Virus record (IMG/VR): IMGVR_UViG_3300042470_000503
Location: 1-37,657 of that record
Strand: one strand, 5' to 3'
Source of the DNA: a virus
DNA: 37,657 nucleotides
Part shown: positions 29,014 through 35,864 of the stretch, one piece after another
Numbering within the stretch: position 1 is the stretch's first letter
Layout of the letters: every line of letters starts with the position of its first letter
Made by a program: the position numbers and the translations under genes
The notes under the pieces: generated by a model
Told to the model about the DNA's origin: nothing
The model's input: only the letters and a program-made list of their open reading frames with translations
The model's database searches: none

Positions 29014-29829
29014 ATGGTTCAAAACATCTCAATCGCATGTGACGCCACTTTTGGCGACGGCTCAGAAAACTTTGGCACTGTCACTGGGAACGTGACGTTT
29101 CAGGATGGTTCTGCGAACAGTGGGACAGTGACTGGCAATGCTACGTTTGAAGGCACTGCTGAGAACAAGGCAGGTGCAACTATCACTGGCAACGCTACGT
29201 TTGCAGAGGGAACAGCAGTCAATAATGGAACTGTGAGTGGTTCTGTTACTTTGTTTGGGCCATTTACAACATGGCTAGCTGCAAACGCTGGAGTGGGTCA
29301 GTACACTGGCGTTGGATACAAGAACAGCCAGTGGGCATACAACTCGACTGAGTACGCTTCGGAAGTTGCTGCTCAGGCAGCGGCAGACGAGGATGCTTAT
29401 CAGACATGGTTGGCCGCAAACGCTGGTGTTAATCAGTACAGTGGTGCAGGTTCCAATAATGGAAAATGGTTCCAGAATCAAAATGGGCCATTTAACAACA
29501 AGGGAGACGCGCTTGATAGCCAATACAATTATGCAGCGTGGCTTGCAGCTAATACTGGCGTAAACCAGTTTGTGACTGCTGATGGTAATTCTGTTGATCC
29601 AGAAGCTACTCACTACGGCCAGTGGGCATACAACTCGACTGAGTATGCTTCGGAAGCTGATGCGAGGAATGCGCAATACGAGGCTGGATTTCAGGCATGG
29701 TTGGCTTCCAACACTGGTGTCAACCAATACGCTGTGGAAGCTCGTCCTGGTAGGTTTGCATACAACTCAACAGAGTACCCGTCTATGGCCGACGCACAGG
29801 CTGCCTACGACGCTGCCAACCCTCAGTAA
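29014..29829 (+). CDS. Repeat-built structural protein (WLAAN...NSTEY repeats)
   Basis: 271 aa in two parts. Residues about 11-80 repeat a TGNxTFxxGTxxNxGTV unit four times, as in a beta-solenoid. Residues 87-270 hold four units beginning at Trp87, Trp132, Trp176 and Trp229: WLAxNxGVxQ(Y/F), a variable 12-25 residue loop, then (W/F)AYNSTEY with xSxADA (the second unit is degenerate in this half). The units suggest repeated binding modules on a fibre or spike. It is flanked by terminators. Family unknown. Confidence 0.7.
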   Translation: MVQNISIACDATFGDGSENFGTVTGNVTFQDGSANSGTVTGNATFEGTAENKAGATITGNATFAEGTAVNNGTVSGSVTLFGPFTTWLAANAGVGQYTGVGYKNSQWAYNSTEYASEVAAQAAADEDAYQTWLAANAGVNQYSGAGSNNGKWFQNQNGPFNNKGDALDSQYNYAAWLAANTGVNQFVTADGNSVDPEATHYGQWAYNSTEYASEADARNAQYEAGFQAWLASNTGVNQYAVEARPGRFAYNSTEYPSMADAQAAYDAANPQ

Positions 29830-29840
29830 AACTCACTCAC

Positions 29841-29878
29841 ATCAAGCCGTTGTCCAATCCGGCGGCTTGATTTGTTTT
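29841..29878 (+). terminator. Rho-independent terminator
   Basis: Perfect 9-bp arms ATCAAGCCG (29841-29849) and CGGCTTGAT (29863-29871) followed by TTGTTTT. It isolates the repeat protein gene as its own unit between two terminators. Confidence 0.8.
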
Positions 29879-29891
29879 GAGTTAGTGCTAC

Positions 29892-30308
29892 ATGAAAGAA
29901 ATGCCAACGATTCTGTTGAATAACAAAGTAAACGACGGCTCTGCCCCAAGTCCGTCAGACGTAGCGGTTAGGGAACTAGCTATTGACGCTTCCACTGGTT
30001 CCTTGTGGACCAAACTCAAGACTGGTCTTGTCCGCAAGATCCTAGCTATTGCAGCCCCTCACGCAGGCAGTCACGCCGCTGGTCAGCCTGACGCTATCAC
30101 GCCCACCTCGATTGGTGCAGCAATGATCGACCACGAGCACACTCCTCTGGATCTCGTGGGCTGTGGAGACATTCTGACTTCCAACGCAGCAGACTTTGCC
30201 GCTGCATCGCACAGTCACGGAGTAGGCCAAGTAACCGGGCTTTCTGCCCAGCTAGACGCTCTGGCTCAACGCATTTCAGCTCTCGAACAACAAGTTCATC
30301 CTCAATGA
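29892..30308 (+). CDS. Short tail-fibre-like protein
   Basis: 138 aa. PTILLNNKVNDGSAPSPSDVAVRELAID and GSLWTKLKTGLV resemble fibre N-termini. Then AAPHAGSHAAGQPDAITPTSIGA and HSHGVGQVTGLSAQLDALAQ follow the His-containing fibre-repeat style (AxAxHxHxxxxV). The C-terminal helix ends ALEQQVHPQ. Likely a small fibre or chaperone-like appendage. It overlaps the next gene by 4 bases. Confidence 0.6.
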   Translation: MKEMPTILLNNKVNDGSAPSPSDVAVRELAIDASTGSLWTKLKTGLVRKILAIAAPHAGSHAAGQPDAITPTSIGAAMIDHEHTPLDLVGCGDILTSNAADFAAASHSHGVGQVTGLSAQLDALAQRISALEQQVHPQ

Positions 30309-30577
30309 AAAAGAAGCAGGTAAACCTTTCAGTGTCCAAGGGCGAGAAGCTGCCAGTGTCGAAAGGCGCTGGGCTGACTGCTAAGGGCAGGGCTAAGTAC
30401 AACAAAGAGACTGGCTCGAACTTGAAGGCTCCCGCTCCGAATCCCAAGACGCCAAAGGACGCTGCTCGCAAGAAGTCTTTCTGTGCGAGAATGTCTGGAA
30501 TGCCTGGTCCTATGAAGGATGAGAAAGGCCGGCCAACACGCAAGGCTGCAAGCCTCAAACGCTGGAACTGTAAATGA
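30305..30577 (+). CDS. Small basic protein, DUF6321-like
   Basis: 90 aa. LTAKGRAKYNKETGSNLKAPA, then SFCARMSGMPGPMKDEKGRPTR and an ASLKRWNC end, match a widespread small basic phage protein type. It is rich in Lys/Arg, implying nucleic-acid contact. Function not established. ATGA overlaps on both sides. Confidence 0.7.
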   Translation: MKKKQVNLSVSKGEKLPVSKGAGLTAKGRAKYNKETGSNLKAPAPNPKTPKDAARKKSFCARMSGMPGPMKDEKGRPTRKAASLKRWNCK

Positions 30578-30720
30578 AAGACGGACTCTACAAGAACATT
30601 CATCAGAAGCGCGAGCGCATCGAGGCCGGTTCCAAGGAGCGTATGCGCAAGCCGGGATCTAAAGGTGCGCCCACTGCTGCCGCATTCAAGGCTTCTGCCA
30701 AGACCGCAAAGAAGAAGTAA
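30574..30720 (+). CDS. Small basic protein
   Basis: 48 aa, MKDGLYKNIHQKRERIEAG at the start, then RMRKPGSKGAPTAAAF and a KTAKKK end. This is a small phage protein pattern often found beside the preceding gene. Strongly basic. The TAA shares its last base with the ATG of the gp10-like gene. Confidence 0.65.
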   Translation: MKDGLYKNIHQKRERIEAGSKERMRKPGSKGAPTAAAFKASAKTAKKK

Positions 30721-32123
30721 TGCAAGTTCCAATCCTCAACGGCATCTACACTGACACCGCTGGGGACTTCCGCGTGGAGTATCCGCGCAACATGGTGCCT
30801 GTTATCCTGAAGTCAGGCATCTCTGATGCATACCTTCGCCCAGCAGACGGCATTGTCAGCCTTGGCACAGGCCCAGGCATTGACCGTGGCGCTATTGAGT
30901 GGCAAGGGCTGCTCTACCGCGTGATGGGCACTAAGCTGGTGTCAATCTCTAGTACGAACGTAGTGACTGTCATAGGGGACGTAGGAGGCACTGGTCAGGT
31001 TACGTTTGACTACTCGTTTGACTACTTGGCTGTCGCCTCTGGAGGCAATCTGTTCCTGTATCGGCCCAGCACCGGGCTGCAACAGGTCACTGATCCTGAT
31101 CTCGGCACTGTCGTCGATGTCGTCTGGGTGGACGGTTACTTTATGACGACTGACGGGGAGTTCCTGATCGTCACTGAACTCAATAACCCGTTTGCAGTCA
31201 ACCCGCTTAAGTACGGCTCCGCTGAAGCCGATCCTGACCCGATTGTTGCCCTGCAAAAGGTCCGCAACGAGGTCTATGCGCTCAACAGGCACACCATCGA
31301 AGTCTTTGACAACGTGGGTGGTCAGTTATTTCCGTTTCAGCGTGTAGAAGGCGCACAGGTACAGCGTGGCACAGTTGGCACTCATGCGTGCTGCGTGTTC
31401 ATGGAGTCCATCGCGTTCATTGGTGGCGGCCGGAACGAGGCTCCTTCTGTGTGGCTCATTACTGGAAGTAATGCAGAACGAATTGCAACTAGGGAGATTG
31501 ACCAACTGCTTACTGAATTTACAGAGGAAGAGTTGTCCAACGTCCTTGTCGAGGCCCGTGTCGATAAGGGTTACCGCCATCTGTACATTCACCTGCCCAA
31601 CCAGACGCTCGTGTTTGACGCAGCAGCAACCACTGGAGCCGGCGCCCCGGTCTGGTTCACGTTGGCTACCAGCCTTGTTGGGAACAGCCAGTATCGTGCG
31701 AAGAACCTCGTTTGGGTGTATAACCGCTGGAATGTGGGTGACCCGGCAAGCACTGCGTTTGGTCACTTGTCTGACTCGCTGTCCTCTCACTGGGGTGTCC
31801 TGAATGGCTGGGAGTTCTCGACCATCATCCTTTACAACGAAAGCAGAGGGCTGCTGTTCCATGAACTGGAACTTGTCTCGTTGACTGGTAACTCGATCTT
31901 TGGAACTGACCCAAGCATCTGGACCTCGTACACAGAGGATGGGTTAACCTGGGGACAGGAACGAGTCTGCAAGGCCGGCATGACTGGTGTGCGTGGGAAG
32001 CGGTTGTCATGGTTGCAGCAGGGCCGTATGAGGCAGTGGAGAGCGCAGAAGTTTCGTGGCACCAGTGATGCACAACTGACTGTGGCCCGACTTGAGGCCA
32101 GAGTCGAACCTCTGGCTGTTTAG
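30720..32123 (+). CDS. Tail hub / DNA stabilisation protein, P22 gp10-like
   Basis: 467 aa (P22 gp10 is 472). VPILNGIYTDTAGDFRVEYPRN, GLLYRVMGTKLVSIS, NLFLYRPSTGLQQVTDPDLG, VVWVDGYFMTTDGEFL and VEVFDNVGGQLFPFQ-type segments are characteristic of the P22 gp10 beta-propeller-like hub that closes the portal after packaging and carries the needle. Position before the presumed needle gene matches P22. Confidence 0.88.
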   Translation: MQVPILNGIYTDTAGDFRVEYPRNMVPVILKSGISDAYLRPADGIVSLGTGPGIDRGAIEWQGLLYRVMGTKLVSISSTNVVTVIGDVGGTGQVTFDYSFDYLAVASGGNLFLYRPSTGLQQVTDPDLGTVVDVVWVDGYFMTTDGEFLIVTELNNPFAVNPLKYGSAEADPDPIVALQKVRNEVYALNRHTIEVFDNVGGQLFPFQRVEGAQVQRGTVGTHACCVFMESIAFIGGGRNEAPSVWLITGSNAERIATREIDQLLTEFTEEELSNVLVEARVDKGYRHLYIHLPNQTLVFDAAATTGAGAPVWFTLATSLVGNSQYRAKNLVWVYNRWNVGDPASTAFGHLSDSLSSHWGVLNGWEFSTIILYNESRGLLFHELELVSLTGNSIFGTDPSIWTSYTEDGLTWGQERVCKAGMTGVRGKRLSWLQQGRMRQWRAQKFRGTSDAQLTVARLEARVEPLAV

Positions 32124-32124
32124 T

Positions 32125-32910
32125 ATGGACGGCCCATACAAGATCACGCGGAACGAGCTGGCTCAGTTCCTTCCGTCGCAGCGTGCGATTCGGGCTTTTG
32201 AGCAATTGTTTGACCTGATCCCGTCCAGCCTGGACTCAAACACGACACTAATCGAGGAAGCCTCGATAAACGCACAGAATGCCGATTCTAAGGCCGTTCA
32301 GGCACTGTCCGCTATAGACAGACTCGCAAACGCAGTCGAACTGCTGGCACTGGCTCCTCGAAGCATCGAAGTCAGCACTGTTTCGGATATTTCCCCGCCA
32401 ACTACACAAATTGTTGCGCAAACTGATATTTTGCCGCCAGTCATCAATGAGGTGCGCAGGAAACGCTACGGAGTGTTTCACAGCACAGTCACTCAGACTG
32501 CTGCTGCGATCAATACGGCGTATCCGATGACGCTGAACACGACTGACATTTCGTTTGGCGTGTATACTGGCACTCCAAACAGTCGTATCTACATTGACAC
32601 AGAGGGCTTTTACAACTTTCAGTTCTCTGCGCAGCTTCACAAAACTTCTGGTGGACTTGGCGCTATTTATATTTGGGCTAGGGTCAACGGCGTTGACATT
32701 CCAGACAGTGCAACTAAGATACGAATTCAAGGCAACAATGCAGAAACAGTTGGTGCTTGGAATTTCGTTCTTCCAATTAACGCAGGAGATTACTTCGAGT
32801 TAGTTTGGAGCACAGATGATACCAGTTGTGAGATATTAGCTCTGCCAGCAAGTGCGCCACATCCTAGCATCCCTTCAGTGATTCTTACGGTCACAGACAA
32901 CATTTCCTAA
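32125..32910 (+). CDS. Candidate tail needle with C1q/TNF-like knob
   Basis: 261 aa from the ATG at 32125, one base after the hub stop. Residues about 5-90 are helical with coiled-coil character (LIEEASINAQNADSKAVQALSAIDRLANAVELL). Residues about 115-260 fit a C1q/TNF-like jelly roll: RYGVFHSTVTQTAAAINTAY, YIDTEGFYNFQFSAQLHK, GAIYIWARVNG and LPINAGDYFELVWST. In P22 the needle gp26 follows gp10, and in phage Sf6 the needle ends in a TNF-like knob. This gene fits by position and layout, but could be another appendage. Confidence 0.5.
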   Translation: MDGPYKITRNELAQFLPSQRAIRAFEQLFDLIPSSLDSNTTLIEEASINAQNADSKAVQALSAIDRLANAVELLALAPRSIEVSTVSDISPPTTQIVAQTDILPPVINEVRRKRYGVFHSTVTQTAAAINTAYPMTLNTTDISFGVYTGTPNSRIYIDTEGFYNFQFSAQLHKTSGGLGAIYIWARVNGVDIPDSATKIRIQGNNAETVGAWNFVLPINAGDYFELVWSTDDTSCEILALPASAPHPSIPSVILTVTDNIS

Positions 32911-32912
32911 CT

Positions 32913-33248
32913 ATGGCTGTCACAGTCAAAAACATCGTCCCTCCTAAGCAGCTTGAGAACACTCAGACTGCGCAGTACACCGCTGTCAACTGCAAGACCA
33001 TTATCGACAAGGCGACTGTGACGAATACGAACACAGCTAACGTGACGTTGAGTGTCAATCTGATCGTGTCTGGTGGTTCTGCCGGCAACTCCAACTTGGT
33101 GGTTAAGACCCGCTCGATTGTGCCCGGCGAGACTTACCTGTGCCCTGAGTTGGTTGGTCAGGTGCTTGAGGCTGGTGGGTTCATCTCGACACTGGCTGGG
33201 ACTGCTTCTGCTTTGACGTTTACGGCCTCTGGGAGGGAGATCACCTAG
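32913..33248 (+). CDS. Small beta-rich virion protein
   Basis: 111 aa, beta-strand pattern: AQYTAVNCKTIIDKATVTNTN, VTLSVNLIVSGG, LVVKTRSIVPGETYLCPELVG. The type recurs next to tail genes of many podo- and siphoviruses. Likely a structural accessory. Its stop TAG overlaps a GTG start (TAGTG). Confidence 0.6.
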   Translation: MAVTVKNIVPPKQLENTQTAQYTAVNCKTIIDKATVTNTNTANVTLSVNLIVSGGSAGNSNLVVKTRSIVPGETYLCPELVGQVLEAGGFISTLAGTASALTFTASGREIT

Positions 33249-33706
33249 TGGATGAGCGCCTGACATCACTGAGGCAGAATCTGGAAGAACACTTCCAGTT
33301 GCCTGCTTCTGCCATTGAGTGGCTATTGATGATGTTTCAGGTGACCCAGGTCTTTGACGATGTCGCAGATGGTGACGAAGTCTCTCGGGAGGAGTTAAAC
33401 AAGTGCATCTGGAACACACTTGTTGCGATGCCACTAAATCCCTTCTTTGCAGCAAACTCTACAACACTGCTTCCAGTAGTGGCACTGAGTATCCTTAAAT
33501 GGCAGGGAAGTGATGCTGTTGAGCGTGCAGGACAGGCTAACGAAATGTCATTTGCTTGGAGAGCGGCTTTCTATGACCTTTGCATGATCGCAGTTCAGGC
33601 ATGTCATGGAGTCAAAAGGGCAACTGAACTTTCTGGCGATGTACTGAAGCTATACGGAGAGACTTTTAGCGATTACCAAAAGGAGTTTTATGGCAGATCC
33701 ATTTAA
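33248..33706 (+). CDS. Helical protein upstream of ejection genes
   Basis: 152 aa with a GTG start coupled to the previous stop. It is all-helical: VFDDVADGDEVSREELNKCIWNTLVAMPLNPFF, then LPVVALSILKWQGSDAVERA. Its place just ahead of the ejection genes is where P22 has gp14. I have seen this type in related gene orders but know no proven function; it may assist ejection-protein loading. It overlaps the next gene by 17 bases. Confidence 0.6.
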   Translation: MDERLTSLRQNLEEHFQLPASAIEWLLMMFQVTQVFDDVADGDEVSREELNKCIWNTLVAMPLNPFFAANSTTLLPVVALSILKWQGSDAVERAGQANEMSFAWRAAFYDLCMIAVQACHGVKRATELSGDVLKLYGETFSDYQKEFYGRSI

Positions 33707-34403
33707 GGCAATTGGCAACTACTTTTCTTCAAAAGAAAAGGCAAAGGCTGCAAAGGGAGCGGCTAGAGCCCAAGCAAATGCAGCAACAGAAGCAATAAAG
33801 GAGCAGGAACAATCGCTTCAGGCAATTTATGGGCTTTTAAGGCCATACATGGAAGCCGGTAGACCTGATTTGACGCAGCCCTACATCCAGGCCGGGCAGC
33901 AGGCGCTACAGGGAGCGCAGGGACTTCTAGGGCTTCGTGGTGCAGGTGAACAGCAGGCTGCAATAAATCAGATCCAACAGGGCGCTCAGTTTCAAGAGTT
34001 GGCCCGGCAAGGTGAACAGGGCATCCTTCAGAACGCAGCAGCAACAGGTGGTCTTCGAGGTGGAAATGTACAGGCTGCCTTGTCTCAGTTTCGCCCGGCT
34101 CTGCTCAACCAGCTTATCGAGTCGCAGTATGGCAAGCTGGCTGGACTAACCAGTATGGGCGGCACTGCTGCTCAGAATCTACTTAGCATGGGACAACAAG
34201 CTGCCGCCGGCATTGGAACAGCAGAGCAACAGAGAGCAGCGAACATTGGCAACTTCCTTACGCAAATGGGAGCAGCTCAGGCAGGTGGTATTTTGGGCGC
34301 AGGAAAGGCTTACGCTGGCTTGTATCAAGATCTTGGAAACATGCCGGCAGAGGCAGCAAAACAGGCTGCTCAATTAGCTGCTTTGAAAAGAATTGGAACT
34401 TAA
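33690..34403 (+). CDS. Ejection (DNA transfer) protein, P22 gp7-type
   Basis: 237 aa (P22 gp7 is 229), Gly/Ala/Gln-rich and helical. KAKAAKGAARAQANAATEAIKEQEQ, LRPYMEAGRPDLTQPYIQAGQQAL, GILQNAAATGGLRGGNVQAALSQFRP and LLSMGQQAAAGIG follow a pattern common in phage ejection proteins, which are packaged in the head and injected with the DNA to bridge the periplasm. Position agrees with P22 gp7. Confidence 0.72.
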   Translation: MADPFKAIGNYFSSKEKAKAAKGAARAQANAATEAIKEQEQSLQAIYGLLRPYMEAGRPDLTQPYIQAGQQALQGAQGLLGLRGAGEQQAAINQIQQGAQFQELARQGEQGILQNAAATGGLRGGNVQAALSQFRPALLNQLIESQYGKLAGLTSMGGTAAQNLLSMGQQAAAGIGTAEQQRAANIGNFLTQMGAAQAGGILGAGKAYAGLYQDLGNMPAEAAKQAAQLAALKRIGT

Positions 34404-34415
34404 ACAGGCACACAC

Positions 34416-35864
34416 ATGCAGCCATACAATTACACAATTGATCTGCCAAAGCCTCCTGCTGATAATTTTCTTCAGAACATCATGGGCATTGCCCAGTTGC
34501 AAGGGCTTGCACAGCAGCAGGAGATTGCAAAACAGCAGGCTGCGTTTCAGAAGGAGATGCAGCCTTATGAGGTGCAAAAAGCGCAGGCCTCGATTGCAGC
34601 GCAACAGAGTGCATTGGCTGGGTCAGAACAGTCTCGCAGGCAAAACGAAATCTTGTTCAAGCAAGCGCAAGAAAATCGTGTTCGCGAAATGGAGCAGCAG
34701 GCTGTTGCACAGGCAAAGCAGAGTGAATTGTTTGGACGGCTATCAGCACTGCCTCCAGACGCCCCTATCTCTCAGATTCTTCCTATTGCAAATGAGCTAA
34801 CGGCCTATAAGCCAGAAGCAGCAAAGCAATTGATGGCAAATTATGAAAATGCCCCAAAGCAATTTCAGAAAGCATCAGAAACGACCTTAGTAAATGCGCT
34901 TAATCAGCTTAATGCAAACAACATTAAGGGGGCAAAAAAAACTTACTCTACTTTTGTAAGCGCAATCGAGGGGAGCATGGGTAATAACCCAGAACTAAGG
35001 GCACTTGCTGATGCTGCGAAGGTTCAAATTGCTGCACTCGATGTTCCAAACGAAGAAGGAGTAAACATAGCAAAGACTTCTGCGGTTCAGTTGCTTTCAT
35101 TGGTTAATCCACAGGCAGTCAATGCGTTTGTTGGAGCGCAAGAAACTCAGGCGAAGACCAAAAAAGAACTGGCTGAAGCAGAAGAAAAAACGTGGCAGGG
35201 CGCTCTTACGAAGTGGAAAGCGCAAAACGCCATGAAGGGCGAACTCGATCCTGACGAAGCTATTAAACGAGAGAACTCACTACGTGAGAACTTCTTGGCT
35301 CAACCAGCCGTTAGAGGTTATCAGGATAAGATTGAAAGCTACGATAATGTTAAAAACGCAGAACCAACCACGCCTGGTGATGTTGCGAAGATGACTGCGT
35401 TTATTAAACTTGGCGATCCACGCTCCACTGTAAGCATGGGCGAATCTGGTCAGTTAGTTGCTTCAAACATTGGAGAGCAGACAGCAAAACTTGTTGAGCA
35501 ATTTAATTTAAATGGGGGCAAATTGACTGATCCCATGAGAAAAAAGATTGATGCTCAGGCTGATGCAACCATGAGGGCTGCTAAAAAATCTTTTGAAAAC
35601 GGAATTCTTCGTGGCTTCAATGAAACGGCAAAACGTCAAAAAATAAATCCTGAGAATGTAACTGGATTCCTGCCCCCTGTTTCTATTCCAGAAAAAGAAG
35701 ATCAAGGCCCAACCTCAGAAGAGCAGAGAATCCGCGCAATGCTTCGTCCCGCTGCCGGGTTTGGAAATACGATGACTCCTTCTCAGATGCCGCCTCAAGG
35801 CAGTACATTCCAAGGCCGGCTTGCTGACGTTGATGCAATTCTAAAACAGCTTGGAGTACAATAA
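34416..35864 (+). CDS. Ejection protein, P22 gp20-position
   Basis: 482 aa (P22 gp20 is 471). Gln/Ala-rich helices dominate: MGIAQLQGLAQQQEIAKQQ, QASIAAQQSALAGSEQSRRQNE and REMEQQAVAQAKQSELFGRLSALP. A repeat-like helical middle (about 130-240) and a charged C-terminal part (EKEDQGPTSEEQRIRAMLRPA) follow. Size, composition and position suit the second ejection protein. The stop overlaps the next start (TAATG). Confidence 0.68.
   Translation: MQPYNYTIDLPKPPADNFLQNIMGIAQLQGLAQQQEIAKQQAAFQKEMQPYEVQKAQASIAAQQSALAGSEQSRRQNEILFKQAQENRVREMEQQAVAQAKQSELFGRLSALPPDAPISQILPIANELTAYKPEAAKQLMANYENAPKQFQKASETTLVNALNQLNANNIKGAKKTYSTFVSAIEGSMGNNPELRALADAAKVQIAALDVPNEEGVNIAKTSAVQLLSLVNPQAVNAFVGAQETQAKTKKELAEAEEKTWQGALTKWKAQNAMKGELDPDEAIKRENSLRENFLAQPAVRGYQDKIESYDNVKNAEPTTPGDVAKMTAFIKLGDPRSTVSMGESGQLVASNIGEQTAKLVEQFNLNGGKLTDPMRKKIDAQADATMRAAKKSFENGILRGFNETAKRQKINPENVTGFLPPVSIPEKEDQGPTSEEQRIRAMLRPAAGFGNTMTPSQMPPQGSTFQGRLADVDAILKQLGVQ

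Noticed and set aside
31326-31862. Minus-strand ORF of 178 codons opposite the gp10-like gene
   Set aside because: Antisense to a clear structural gene; the product has no recognisable pattern.
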